Assembly (NCBI RefSeq): GCF_018271975.1
Contig: NZ_JAGUCN010000030.1
Span: forward strand, 1-64,000
DNA from: Carboxylicivirga mesophila
Lineage (GTDB): Bacteria; Bacteroidota; Bacteroidia; Bacteroidales; Marinilabiliaceae
DNA length: 64,000 nucleotides
Direction: 5' to 3'
In this document: one piece after another, positions 1 through 9,351 of the stretch
Position numbering within the stretch: the first letter of the stretch is position 1
Layout of the letters: each line of letters begins with the position of its first letter
Notes under the pieces: generated by a model
Databases searched by the model: none
What the model was told of the DNA's origin: nothing
Seen by the model: only the letters and a program-made list of their open reading frames with translations
Program-made: the position numbers and the translations under genes

Positions 1-130
1 AAAGACGAAAGACATAAGAAGCAAGATAAAAGACAATTCCGGACTTCGGGCTTCGAGCTTCGGACTTATTAAGAATAAACAAGCACGGTGCACAAAGCAC
101 TACGCACTAAATATTAAATCGACAAAAACT
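1..130. repeat. Low-complexity intergenic leader upstream of ftcD
   Basis: This stretch has purine-rich runs (gacgaaagac type) followed by a cluster of short related words around cttcgg/gcttcg, then 'cacggtgcacaaagcactacgcacta'-like low-complexity text. The same cttcggactt word recurs at about 38910-38930. No coding potential or promoter box is convincing here. It resembles the short degenerate intergenic strings common in Bacteroidota genomes. Confidence 0.4.
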
Positions 131-137
131 AAATAAC

Positions 138-1826
138 ATGCAACAACTAATCGAATGCGTTCCTAATTTCAGTGAGGGATGCGATATGACCATCATCGAT
201 AAGATTACCGATGAGATAAAGAAGGTAGACGGCGTTAAGCTGATTGATGTGGACCCGGGCAAAGCCACTAACCGCACGGTAGTGACAATTGTGGGTACAC
301 CCGACGAGGTATGTGAGGCAGCTTTCCAGGCCGTGAAGAAAGCCCAGGAGCTGATTGACATGCGTCACCACAAGGGCGCACACCCACGCTTTGGTGCTAC
401 TGATGTGTGTCCGCTGGTGCCTGTTGCCAACATCACCATGGAAGAAACCGTGCAGTATGCACACAAACTGGCCGAGCGCATTGGTACGGAGCTGAACATT
501 CCTATCTATTGCTACGAGTTTGCCGCTAAAGAAGATAAGCGTAAGAACCTGGCTACTTGTCGCGAAGGTGAATACGAAGCCATCCCTAAGCGCATTGGTT
601 CGGCCGAGTGGAAACCGGATTATGGTCCTGCTGAGTGGAATGAGAGCGTGGCTAAATCAGGTGTAACAGCTGTTGGTGCCCGTAACTTCCTGATTGCCTA
701 CAATGTGAACCTAAACACCACTTCAACGCGTCGTGCCAACGCCATTGCTTTTGATGTGCGCGAGCGTGGCCGTGTGAAGCGTGAGGGCAATCCTGTTACC
801 GGCAAAATCGTGAAAGACGAAAACGGCAATCCGGTGAATGTACCAGGTATGCTGAAGTCGGTAAAAGGTATTGGCTGGTACATTGAAGAGTATGGTGTGG
901 CGCAGATCTCCATGAACCTGACCGACATCACTGTTACTTCGTTGCACAAGGCCTACGAGGCCGTTTATGAGCGTGCCAATGCCCGTGGTATTCGCGTAAC
1001 CGGTTCAGAAATGGTAGGCGTGGTGCCATTGCAGGCCATGCTGGATGCCGGTAAATACTTCCTGCGCAAGCAAGAGCGTTCAACAGGTATTCCTGAGCGT
1101 GAGATCATCAAGATTGCGGTTAAATCAATGGGTCTGGATGAGTTGTATCCATTCGATCCGGATAAGAAAATTATTGAGTACATCCTGAAAGAGGACAAGA
1201 AGCAGCTGATTGACATGAACCTGACTGAGTTTGCCGATGAGACAGCTTCTGAGTCACCGGCTCCCGGTGGTGGTTCTATCTCGGCTTATGTGGGCTCATT
1301 AGGTGCTGCCCTGGGTACCATGGTGGCTAACCTGTCGGCGCATAAGCGTGGCTGGGACGAGCGTTGGGAAGAATTCAGCGACTGGGCTGAGAAAGGCATG
1401 GCTGTGGAGAAAGAGTTGTTGAGCCTGGTGGATGAAGATACCAATGCCTTCAACCGCATTATGGATGCCTTTGGTCTGCCAAAATCAACGGATGCTGAAA
1501 AGGCGGCCCGTAAGCAAGCCATCGACGATGCTACTAAATATGCCATTGAAGTGCCTTTCCGCGTGATGAAAGTGGCTTTCAAAGGTTTTGAAGTGATTCG
1601 TGCCATGGCTGAGGTGGGTAACCCTAACTCGGTAACCGACGCTGGTGTTGGTGCTTTATGTGCACGCACAGCTGTAATGGGTGCCTTCCTGAATGTGAAA
1701 ATCAATGCTGCCGGACTGGACGACAAAGCCTTTGTTGAAGGCATCCTGGCCGAAGGTAAAGCTATTGAAGACAAAGCTATTCAGGAAGAAAAAGAGATTC
1801 TGGAGATTGTGAATGGTAAAATTTAA
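138..1826 (+). CDS. ftcD: Bifunctional glutamate formimidoyltransferase / formimidoyltetrahydrofolate cyclodeaminase
   Basis: This cytosolic 562-residue enzyme handles the end of histidine degradation. It moves the formimino group of N-formimino-glutamate to tetrahydrofolate, then deaminates it to 5,10-methenyl-THF. The N-terminal formiminotransferase half (about residues 1-330) starts with the typical ECVPNFSEG and carries the family's catalytic histidine in GAHPRFGATD (H82). The cyclodeaminase half (about 350-562) contains SPAPGGGS and the helical VMKVAFKGFEVI / VGNPNSVTDAGVGA segments. Length matches the fused enzyme of animals and Bacteroidota, whereas many bacteria use two separate proteins. 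The start ATG is the first methionine and fits the family N-terminus. No other hut gene is visible, but the window begins just upstream. A hairpin terminator follows at 1861. Confidence 0.95.
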   Translation: MQQLIECVPNFSEGCDMTIIDKITDEIKKVDGVKLIDVDPGKATNRTVVTIVGTPDEVCEAAFQAVKKAQELIDMRHHKGAHPRFGATDVCPLVPVANITMEETVQYAHKLAERIGTELNIPIYCYEFAAKEDKRKNLATCREGEYEAIPKRIGSAEWKPDYGPAEWNESVAKSGVTAVGARNFLIAYNVNLNTTSTRRANAIAFDVRERGRVKREGNPVTGKIVKDENGNPVNVPGMLKSVKGIGWYIEEYGVAQISMNLTDITVTSLHKAYEAVYERANARGIRVTGSEMVGVVPLQAMLDAGKYFLRKQERSTGIPEREIIKIAVKSMGLDELYPFDPDKKIIEYILKEDKKQLIDMNLTEFADETASESPAPGGGSISAYVGSLGAALGTMVANLSAHKRGWDERWEEFSDWAEKGMAVEKELLSLVDEDTNAFNRIMDAFGLPKSTDAEKAARKQAIDDATKYAIEVPFRVMKVAFKGFEVIRAMAEVGNPNSVTDAGVGALCARTAVMGAFLNVKINAAGLDDKAFVEGILAEGKAIEDKAIQEEKEILEIVNGKI

Positions 1827-1860
1827 GCTGAAAGCTGATTACTATTTACAGGACATAAAA

Positions 1861-1887
1861 AAACGGCTACCTTTGCGGTAGTCGTTT
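1861..1887 (+). terminator. Hairpin after ftcD
   Basis: An 11-bp stem (AAACGGCTACC pairing with GGTAGTCGTTT, one G-U pair) closes a 5-nt loop 34 bases after the ftcD stop. The run of T is short, so it may also act as an mRNA 3' stabiliser. Confidence 0.65.
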
Positions 1888-1969
1888 ATAACTCAGGTGA
1901 ACAGACGGAACATAACACGATAGGTAATAAGGAAAAAATCAACAATTAACTATTTAAAAACAAATCAGC

Positions 1970-2323
1970 ATGAGACATTTATTTTTAATAGCTCTTTGTG
2001 TGAGCTTATTTACGAGTGTTACTTTCGCCCAGAGTTCAGATTCAAAAGTTAATGTGGGTGATGTTTTCACCATTGGTGAAGTAGAAAATAACCACTACGA
2101 ACACATTAACTTCCCTAAAAACAATTTCATTGTTAAAAAAGGGGGAGTTGCTGATTACCAGGCGCTGGTTGGCGAAAAAGTTGAAATCACATCGATTAAA
2201 GAACAGAAAGATGGTCAGCTGGTAGCCACTATCAAACTGGCTTCTGACAAGAAATTTTTTAAGAGCCATAAGTACGTTACTGTGGCCATAGATGAGGCCA
2301 TCAGCTCGAAAGAGTTATTGTAA
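1970..2323 (+). CDS. Small secreted protein of unknown function
   Basis: This 117-residue protein has a clear signal peptide (MRHLFLIALCVSLFTSVTFAQ, cleavage after about residue 20) and a mature part of roughly 95 residues, predicted periplasmic or exported. The mature sequence looks like a small beta-rich fold (VNVGDVFTIGEVENNHYEHINF, then VEITSIKEQKDGQLVATIKL). It has no cysteine in the mature part and no recognisable catalytic motif. It stands alone between two terminators, so it is probably transcribed as a single gene. I do not recognise a named family. The annotation is 'exported, conserved-looking Bacteroidota protein'. Confidence 0.75.
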   Translation: MRHLFLIALCVSLFTSVTFAQSSDSKVNVGDVFTIGEVENNHYEHINFPKNNFIVKKGGVADYQALVGEKVEITSIKEQKDGQLVATIKLASDKKFFKSHKYVTVAIDEAISSKELL

Positions 2324-2345
2324 TCTTACAATAAAACAAAAAGCT

Positions 2346-2379
2346 AACGGCTGCTAATTATATTAGTGGCCGTTTTTTC
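2346..2379 (+). terminator. Rho-independent terminator after the small secreted gene
   Basis: The stem AACGGCTGCTAA / TTAGTGGCCGTT encloses a short AT loop and runs straight into a TTTTTT tract, 20 bases after the stop codon. Confidence 0.8.
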
Positions 2380-2428
2380 TTGCCTCTAGTATCCAATAGA
2401 AACAATTGCAAGTAATTGGCTCTATTGC

Positions 2429-2455
2429 AAAAAAAGGCTGTCACGTTTGACAGCC
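2429..2455 (-). terminator. Rho-independent terminator of the sigma-fecR-susCD-tlpA locus
   Basis: Read on the minus strand, a perfect 8-bp stem GGCTGTCA / TGACAGCC with a 4-nt loop is followed by seven T. It lies about 90 bases past the stop of the tlpA-like gene and closes the minus-strand locus. Confidence 0.88.
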
Positions 2456-2547
2456 CTCCTGTTGTCCATGAATATGAAGGAAAAACCAGCAGACGCTTAA
2501 AAGTGTGTTATGAGTAGGGTCAAAACGTCTGCCAGTTGGAAAGTTTC

Positions 2548-3879
2548 TTAACTGTTTGATTTAATCAGTGCTTCAAATGCAGGATTTGACGGAGCAGGTG
2601 CAAAGGCATCAATAAACCGGCCTTCCTTATCCAGGATTATAAACCGAGGTACACCAAATAGCTCATAGTCTTTAAACTCACTGCGATTACACACAAACTG
2701 CATCGACTGCTTCTCATGCTGCTCCAAATAGTCCTTCCAGGCTTTTCTATTGGAATCTATACTGATTGACAAAAAATGGATGGGTTTATCTTTGTACTTG
2801 CGAGCTAGTTCCTCAAAGTAAGGCGCTTCGTTTTTGCAAGGTCCGCACCAGGTGGCCCATATATCAAGTACCACCATCTGCCCTCTAAAATCCGATAGCT
2901 TAGCCTGTTGCCCATCGATGGTATTAATGGTTAAATCAGAAGCCACATTACCGGGCTGCAGTGTTTCGTATTTACTAAACGCCGTTTTGACTACTTGCTT
3001 GTAGTGCGCGGTTTTTAGTTTTGCCTCCGTCTCTTTACGTTGTTCCAACACCTGCTTAACAGGTCCTAACGAAGCCAAACCATAGCATAGGTCAGACGTT
3101 TCGATAAAATCACTTAAGTCCGGATTCAGCTGGTCAGCTTTAAAAAGTCCTACTACCACGCCACTAATATCCCGATAGGTATCAATGTTAAGATACTCGG
3201 CATTGTTGCTCTCCTTTAAATAAGCATCAACATGTGGTTTAAAATAGGTGTCGGCACTATCCTTGAAGCTCTTTGATTCTTCATCATTCAGTTTCTTCAT
3301 CCAACCGGCATAGATTGGATAAGACAATAAGGTATTGGCAGCATCAAATTGAATTCGACCACTCTCAAGCATTTTAAACTGTTTGCTAACCCTTGTGAGC
3401 TTATCCAATCGTTTTTGCTCTTCCTCAACCGTATTGGCGAGGCGCTCAATCACCTCATCGAAATTAGGATGAGTGTTTAAATTGACATTTGGAATATATG
3501 AGCCACCTTTAGGAAATGGTTTGGCACGCAAATACATATTAGCCTCGGCCCCAGTGCCATTGAACACAGCTGCATTTGGATCATTCAAATTCACTTCCAT
3601 AGATAGCACATCACCGGGAGATAAATACAAGGTATTGCGTCCCAAGCGATAATAGGCAGGATTGTCGAGCTGTATTTTTAGATCAAAACAGCCATTCTCA
3701 TCTGTTTTTATTTCAAGCGACTCGCGTAATATGTATCCTTCGGGTGTTCCCACTCGCATAATAGCAACCGATGGAAAGTTGATTAGTTTTCCGGTTAAAT
3801 GTACTTCGGCTGACTGCTTGGTGGCACATGCAGTGCATATCATCAGCAATAAGGCTATTGTAGATATTATTTGTTTCAT
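2548..3879 (-). CDS. DUF4369 / TlpA-like thioredoxin-fold lipoprotein
   Basis: This 443-residue protein is predicted to face the periplasm. It has a hydrophobic N-terminus ending at cysteines near residues 15-19 (probable but non-ideal lipobox), a DUF4369-type beta domain at about 25-120, a helical linker, and a C-terminal TlpA/AhpC-TSA thioredoxin domain at about 305-440. That domain carries the redox pair in WATWCGPC at about residue 345 and the cis-Pro region VPRFII. Such proteins reduce disulfides or peroxides in the envelope. It is the last gene of the sigma-fecR-susC-susD-tlpA series. The SusCD-plus-thioredoxin grouping recurs in Bacteroidota and argues against a glycan utilisation locus, because no glycosidase is present. 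The substrate is unknown. Confidence 0.88.
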   Translation of the reverse strand: MKQIISTIALLLMICTACATKQSAEVHLTGKLINFPSVAIMRVGTPEGYILRESLEIKTDENGCFDLKIQLDNPAYYRLGRNTLYLSPGDVLSMEVNLNDPNAAVFNGTGAEANMYLRAKPFPKGGSYIPNVNLNTHPNFDEVIERLANTVEEEQKRLDKLTRVSKQFKMLESGRIQFDAANTLLSYPIYAGWMKKLNDEESKSFKDSADTYFKPHVDAYLKESNNAEYLNIDTYRDISGVVVGLFKADQLNPDLSDFIETSDLCYGLASLGPVKQVLEQRKETEAKLKTAHYKQVVKTAFSKYETLQPGNVASDLTINTIDGQQAKLSDFRGQMVVLDIWATWCGPCKNEAPYFEELARKYKDKPIHFLSISIDSNRKAWKDYLEQHEKQSMQFVCNRSEFKDYELFGVPRFIILDKEGRFIDAFAPAPSNPAFEALIKSNS

Positions 3880-4031
3880 TATTTACTTAGTTATGTTCAT
3901 TTATTAAAGCTTGAAGACCATGGAGAGTTGATAATCCGTGCGACTGTTTATTGCATACTGAAGTGCATGACTATAGCTAACAGGATACTTAAAAAGAACC
4001 CTGTGAGCCATAGTCAAATCCACTCTTGAGT

Positions 4032-4075
4032 AAACCATTCCAGAGAAAGCATTAAGGCAGAATCCGGAATGGTTT
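4032..4075. repeat. 10-bp inverted repeat between tlpA-like and susD-like genes
   Basis: AAACCATTCC and GGAATGGTTT are perfect reverse complements separated by 24 bases, in the 207-bp gap between the two genes. There is no T tract on either strand, so it is more likely an mRNA stability or processing hairpin than a terminator. Confidence 0.5.
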
Positions 4076-4086
4076 GATGGTCAAGG

Positions 4087-5601
4087 TTAGTAAGTATTTT
4101 GTTTGATGACTCCTTCTGAAACCGTTATGTCATAGGTAGTGATTGGTCGTGCAAATTTTCTCGACTGCTTATCCAAAGTATAGATAACCGGCGCTTCCTT
4201 ACCATGTATGGCAGATAAGTTGTAAGGATAAAACTCGCGTGTCATCACCACATCATCACTGGCATCGTCGTTGTTGTTGTAACGGCGTACATCAAACAGG
4301 CGCTGAGTAAATGGCATTTCGCGGCGACGCTCATCGATGATATGCTGCAATGCTTCATTTTTGTTAGCTGCCGACAGATTAATCACATTGGCAGGCGCAT
4401 CGCTACTAATGCGTTTGGCGCGCAGCTGGTTGGCAGTGGCCAGCCCCTGCTCCCACTCGCCTTGTCGCACCTGTGCCTCTGCCTTAACCAGTAGCATCTC
4501 AGCCACAGTTGGTCCGCTTGGCACATAGCCATTTTCACAAAAAACATATGACGGATAGCTAAGCGGTGGATCAACCATGCCACGCGTATACGAATAGTCT
4601 TCTACAACATGATACCTATAACGTAAATCGTGCGTTTGGTCATATAAAGCCAACAGATCCTTAGAAGGCACAAAGTACTCGCTTGAATTATACAGATAGC
4701 GGTAATAATATAGTTCTTTCCAAGCCATACTATTCTGCGAATACATGCCTCCATCAAAAGTAATAGGATAGACGATTTGAATATTCTCATCGCCCACTGT
4801 CACCTCCTCAACAAAACTGGAATAGCTCATTTCGGTATTGTAATCGACCAATACGCCGTGGTTGGCCAAAGCCGCTTCTGCATATTTTTTCGCATTTTCA
4901 TAGTCGTGCATGCACAAATACACGCGTGCAGCAAATGCATTGACAGCCGGTGTACTGGCCCGCCAGATACGGTATTTATCATCATCAAATTTTAAATCGT
5001 GCTTCAGCTGAAGTGCTTTCTCCAGATCACTCAATATCAGCGCCCAGGTTTCTTCGAGCGATGCCCTTTCAGCCGACTCTTCAAAGCTGGTCGTCTCCTT
5101 TATGGGCAATCCCATCTCCTGCATATTTCCCTGGCTGTATGGCAAACAGTAGGTATTAACCAATTGGTAGTAGCTGTAAGCCCTTACAAAATGGGCTTCT
5201 GCTTCTAAATGGCTAATCTCTTCTTTGGTCCCTTCCATTTTATCGAGGTTAGATATAATCATATTGGCCACAAATATTTTCTCCCATTCATGTGGCCAAT
5301 AAGGACGCTCATAATCGGGCAGGTATTCCACATCCCAGGTGGCAAACTGCACTATATTAACACCGTATATATCTTTATTGTCAAACAATTCTGTATACAA
5401 ACCATAGTCATCACTGCCATGTATCACATCACGATTAGCCTCAGATGCAAAACTACGGTAACTATTGAGTAAAGCATCGAAGTGCTCGGCCTTACCAGGC
5501 ACTACATTGGATGATTTATTAGGTTCCTTATCGAGAAAGTCGTTACAGCCAGCCAACAGCAGAGCTATTGAAACTAAAAGTAAGCTACTATATTTTTTCA
5601 T
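4087..5601 (-). CDS. SusD/RagB-family outer-membrane nutrient-binding lipoprotein
   Basis: This 504-residue protein is the surface lid of a SusCD importer: it captures the ligand above the TonB-dependent channel. The signal peptide ends in the lipobox LAGC with an acidic residue two positions after Cys (CNDF), fitting the Bacteroidota surface-export signal. The N-terminal half has helical TPR-like segments (HFVRAYSYYQLVNTYCLPYSQG is the family hallmark; EAHFVRA and YARVYLCMHDYENAKKYAEAAL also fit). The C-terminus has the usual IIDERRREMPFTQRLFDVRR signature. It lies 38 bases downstream of the susC-like gene and is certainly co-transcribed with it. The ligand cannot be read from the sequence. 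Confidence 0.93.
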   Translation of the reverse strand: MKKYSSLLLVSIALLLAGCNDFLDKEPNKSSNVVPGKAEHFDALLNSYRSFASEANRDVIHGSDDYGLYTELFDNKDIYGVNIVQFATWDVEYLPDYERPYWPHEWEKIFVANMIISNLDKMEGTKEEISHLEAEAHFVRAYSYYQLVNTYCLPYSQGNMQEMGLPIKETTSFEESAERASLEETWALILSDLEKALQLKHDLKFDDDKYRIWRASTPAVNAFAARVYLCMHDYENAKKYAEAALANHGVLVDYNTEMSYSSFVEEVTVGDENIQIVYPITFDGGMYSQNSMAWKELYYYRYLYNSSEYFVPSKDLLALYDQTHDLRYRYHVVEDYSYTRGMVDPPLSYPSYVFCENGYVPSGPTVAEMLLVKAEAQVRQGEWEQGLATANQLRAKRISSDAPANVINLSAANKNEALQHIIDERRREMPFTQRLFDVRRYNNNDDASDDVVMTREFYPYNLSAIHGKEAPVIYTLDKQSRKFARPITTYDITVSEGVIKQNTY

Positions 5602-5639
5602 TTTAATAGATTTTAATTGATAATTAACCGGATTTAGTT

Positions 5640-8600
5640 TTACAATGAGAAATTAAATCCAAAGGTGTACATAGGCTGAGGTTTCATGGTGCCCATCGGG
5701 TATTCAGGATCCTCATCAAAGTCATTAAACAAGATTGTTCCCAGGTTATTCACCTGGCTATAAACCCTGATGCGCTCAAATCCAAGTTTATTAACGATGC
5801 GCTTTGGTACGTTATAGCTGACATTAACTTCCTGGAAGCGGATGTGTGATGCATCAGCCGTCAGGTAGTCAAGGAATGGATAGAAGCGTCCCCAGAAATA
5901 GTATTTTCTCTCATTCTCAGGGATCGGTACAATCTGATTCGGATCACCGTTCACTACTTCCGAATATTTGTTATTAACCAATGTATTCATTTGTGACATT
6001 GCCGGATAATTGAATGAATGGCGGCGATACACATGCCCAAACTTACCAGTGATAATAAATGACACGTCAAAATCATATACTTTAAACGAGTTCTGGAAGC
6101 CCAAGGTGTAGGGTGCCACTGTTGTTCCTTCATCAGACATATACTCGCGTGCATCTACTCCAGGAGGCCATGCACGGAAGGTGTATTTATCACCATCAGC
6201 ACCATGGAAAGCTGGTGTCATCTCCGGATCTGTTTCTGTACCTACATTTGTTAGTCCGGCATAACGCAGAGCCCAAAGCGTATTTACATTGTGCCCCTCT
6301 ACATACTTCACGGTTGGGTTACTGTTACCTGTCATATCGTAAAACTCATAGTTGGTTTTATACAGGTATTTTATTTCATTCTTGTTATACGATACATTCA
6401 GGTTTCCATTCCAGACAATGTCTCTGCCAACGATGGGTAAACGACTTCCCAATATCACCTCAATACCCCTGTTAAGCATGGTTCCATTATTAAACCTCGC
6501 ACTTTTAGTTCCATGAACTGATGGGATTGACTGGGTTACAATCAGATCTTCACTGCGCTTATTATATACATCCACTGTACCATGCAGTTTACCTTTTAGC
6601 ATGGCAAAATCTACACCAACATCAATGGTACGGGTACGCTCCCAACGTAAGGTTGGGTTACCAAAGCTGGACACGTTGGCTTTAATATCGTTGGTAACCG
6701 GATCCGGCGTACCTGGCATGCTGATTAAGGGTTTAAATGACGTTGAACGATCTACATTTCCATTAAAACCATAGGTTGCCCTCAGGTTTAAGCGGTCTAA
6801 CCAATCTACATTTTTCAGGAATTCTTCTTTATGCACCTGCCAGCCAATACCAGTGGACCAGAATGGGGAATAACGGTACGATGGATCATCGGTAATAAGG
6901 TTAGAAGCATCTGTTCTGATACTACCCGAAATGGTGTATTTATCGTTATAGGTATAGGCCATATTTGAATACAGTGAAAAATAGCGATCGGTACCATAGC
7001 CAAATGATGGCATACTATACAGGCTTATGGGGTGAAAATAACGGGCAAATGACAGCGGCCAGCCATTCCACATTTTGGCCGTATTATAATCGTTTAACAA
7101 ACGACCAACGGTAAGTTTATCATCGTCGTAGCCAACAATATCCGCATCATACTTTGACTCGGTAATCCGGTCGGTTATTTCGGTACCGGCAATCACATTA
7201 ATCGCATGCTTATCATTAAATGTGCGGTTAAAACTTAACTGATTTCGGAAATTGTAGTTGCGCACCATTGACGAGCTCTGCTGCAAGGCACCACCTGACG
7301 GCACATTTTGCGTCACTTCACCGGTTGTTCGGTTCCATTCTGAGGTTTCGTTGATCAGGCTTCGCATGGTAAACGACTCCTCGGCATAGTAGCGCTTGTT
7401 ACTTGATGTAAACTGCTCATACATGAATTTACTGTCCAGCTTCAGGCCTGGTAATATTTTAACTCCTAAACCTCCCTGCAAGCGCACATTTAAGCGACGA
7501 TTAGTAAGGTTGCGGTGCTGAATCTCATCAATGGGGTTATACGACCAGTCGGCATAAGGGAAGGCTTCCTTATCCAGCAACTCATTCACCACAGGCTGAT
7601 AGTAGTGTAAGTGATTCATATCGGTCAACGAACCATCTTCATTTTTCAGCATATCGTACGGAGCTAATCTTCGAATATCACTTAGGCTCACTCCATTATT
7701 GGTACGGTTAGATAACTGAATCATGGCACCGAAATCAAAATCTAGCCATTTGGTCACCTTTATCTGATTGCGGTAGTTAACCATGAATTTCTCACCATCA
7801 TTTTCTTTAAAATAGTCCTTGTCGCCTTCATACATTAAAGTCAATACATTAGACATACGTTCGCTGGCTCCCGACACACTTAAGTTGTACTGCTGCGTAA
7901 AAGGATTCTGCAGAAGGTGATCTTTTATCTGATCTTTATTATTCAGCTGTGATAGTTGATTCAGACGTGCGTTCATCTCCGACTCGGAAATACGCCCTAA
8001 ACGATAATCATTAAGTGTAATATACCCTAATGAATAAGGTGTATCAACATTTGATAAGGTGAAAGAAGGGGCCGGAAATGGTCCGCCAAATAAATCAGTT
8101 TCAAAGCCACGCTTCTCGTATTCAATTACCTCGGCACTGGTTGCCAAAGGATTTACGTAATCCAAATCCAGCTTAGGAGCTATTTTCCAGAAAGAAGAAA
8201 ATTCCACCTTTGCTTTACCCTTAGCTGCTTTCTTGGTGGTTACAACGATTACACCATTAGCCGACTTGGCTCCCCAAATAGATGATGCTGCCGCATCCTT
8301 CAGGAGTGTAACACTCTCCACATCGTTCGGGTTGATACTCGATAAACCTCCCTGTATCGGGAAACCATCAACCACCACCAAAGGCTGATCGCCATATCCG
8401 CTGAAGCTGGTTTTACCCCTAACCTCCATAGATACGTTACCATTGGCATCCACGGTTGTTTGCACACCTGCTAAGGTTCCCACTAAACGCTCCGAAATAT
8501 TGGATGCCGGCTTGTCAATCTGCTCTTTATCTACCTTATCAAAAGCTCCCGTAGCCCTTTCCTTAGATAGGGTTTGATAACCGGTTACAACCACCTCATC

Positions 8601-9245
8601 GAGGCCTTGCATCTCTTGTTCCAGCATCACCTCGAAGTATCTGTTTTCGCCTACAGCCATCTCTACATCTTTATATGACAAACAAGAAATCACCAATACC
8701 ATCTCATCTTGTAGTTCAACTTCCAGCTCAAATTGCCCGTTTATATCAGTAACACCACCCAATGTGGTTCCTTTGATACTGATGGCAGCAAAAGGGATGG
8801 GCGTCCCCTCTTCATCTTTAATGACACCTCTTAGCTTTACTTTTTGTTCCTGAGCGGCTGATTCTGTTTCCAGGGCTTCTATAACAGCCGCCTTACGAAT
8901 CAGAATAACGCCATTTTCAATGGAAAAAGCATAGCCCTGAGCCGTCAATAACGGTTCCAGAACCTCATCCACCTGTTCATTAAAGGCATTAACAGAGATG
9001 CCCTCTATCTTCCCTAGCTCTCTTCCGTTGTATAGGAATCCCAGGTTTGTTTGCTGTTCAATAGCTTTTAAACATTCCTTTAAAGTAACATTCTTCAGGT
9101 TGAGTGTTACGCGTTCCTGACTCAATACAGAGGCCGAAACATTCAGGTTAAGGACGAATAACAATAGAATTAAATTCTTCATAAAAAACAAAGTACGCCT
9201 TCGACTTCGCGCAAAGTCGAAGACCCATTCTGACATTTTTTTCAT
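5640..9245 (-). CDS. SusC/RagA-family TonB-dependent outer-membrane transporter with STN domain
   Basis: This 1201-residue channel imports its ligand through the outer membrane using TonB energy. After a long N-terminus with the signal core MKNLILLLFVLNLNVSASVLSQ come a secretin/TonB short N-terminal domain (about 50-115), a carboxypeptidase-regulatory beta domain (about 134-215, ending in the TonB-box-like DEVVVTGYQ), a plug (about 230-345, with GVIVVTTKK) and a C-terminal barrel ending in the aromatic YTFGFNFSL. The STN domain implies signalling through the neighbouring FecR to the sigma factor. A second possible start lies at 9182, directly before the signal core. The longer start is kept because this family often has such basic N-terminal extensions. 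Confidence 0.94.
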   Translation of the reverse strand: MKKMSEWVFDFARSRRRTLFFMKNLILLLFVLNLNVSASVLSQERVTLNLKNVTLKECLKAIEQQTNLGFLYNGRELGKIEGISVNAFNEQVDEVLEPLLTAQGYAFSIENGVILIRKAAVIEALETESAAQEQKVKLRGVIKDEEGTPIPFAAISIKGTTLGGVTDINGQFELEVELQDEMVLVISCLSYKDVEMAVGENRYFEVMLEQEMQGLDEVVVTGYQTLSKERATGAFDKVDKEQIDKPASNISERLVGTLAGVQTTVDANGNVSMEVRGKTSFSGYGDQPLVVVDGFPIQGGLSSINPNDVESVTLLKDAAASSIWGAKSANGVIVVTTKKAAKGKAKVEFSSFWKIAPKLDLDYVNPLATSAEVIEYEKRGFETDLFGGPFPAPSFTLSNVDTPYSLGYITLNDYRLGRISESEMNARLNQLSQLNNKDQIKDHLLQNPFTQQYNLSVSGASERMSNVLTLMYEGDKDYFKENDGEKFMVNYRNQIKVTKWLDFDFGAMIQLSNRTNNGVSLSDIRRLAPYDMLKNEDGSLTDMNHLHYYQPVVNELLDKEAFPYADWSYNPIDEIQHRNLTNRRLNVRLQGGLGVKILPGLKLDSKFMYEQFTSSNKRYYAEESFTMRSLINETSEWNRTTGEVTQNVPSGGALQQSSSMVRNYNFRNQLSFNRTFNDKHAINVIAGTEITDRITESKYDADIVGYDDDKLTVGRLLNDYNTAKMWNGWPLSFARYFHPISLYSMPSFGYGTDRYFSLYSNMAYTYNDKYTISGSIRTDASNLITDDPSYRYSPFWSTGIGWQVHKEEFLKNVDWLDRLNLRATYGFNGNVDRSTSFKPLISMPGTPDPVTNDIKANVSSFGNPTLRWERTRTIDVGVDFAMLKGKLHGTVDVYNKRSEDLIVTQSIPSVHGTKSARFNNGTMLNRGIEVILGSRLPIVGRDIVWNGNLNVSYNKNEIKYLYKTNYEFYDMTGNSNPTVKYVEGHNVNTLWALRYAGLTNVGTETDPEMTPAFHGADGDKYTFRAWPPGVDAREYMSDEGTTVAPYTLGFQNSFKVYDFDVSFIITGKFGHVYRRHSFNYPAMSQMNTLVNNKYSEVVNGDPNQIVPIPENERKYYFWGRFYPFLDYLTADASHIRFQEVNVSYNVPKRIVNKLGFERIRVYSQVNNLGTILFNDFDEDPEYPMGTMKPQPMYTFGFNFSL

Positions 9246-9269
9246 AATTTTGTATTGATTATTGAATAA

Positions 9270-9325
9270 TTAAAGGGATCTCCCTTAAACGAAGAGTGGG
9301 AAAAGAACCAGTTTTTCCACTCTTC
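9270..9325. promoter_or_regulatory. Tandem hairpins in the fecR-susC intergenic gap
   Basis: Two inverted repeats sit in the 106-bp gap. AAGGGA-TC-TCCCTT lies at 9273-9286. A 14-bp stem, GAAGAGTGGGAAAA with TTTTTCCACTCTTC (one G-U type mismatch), spans 9291-9325. On the transcribed minus strand the big hairpin comes first and has no following T run, so it could be a processing or stability element that sets different levels of fecR and susC mRNA. Confidence 0.5.
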
Positions 9326-9351
9326 CTGTTTATGGTCGATCAAAACAACTT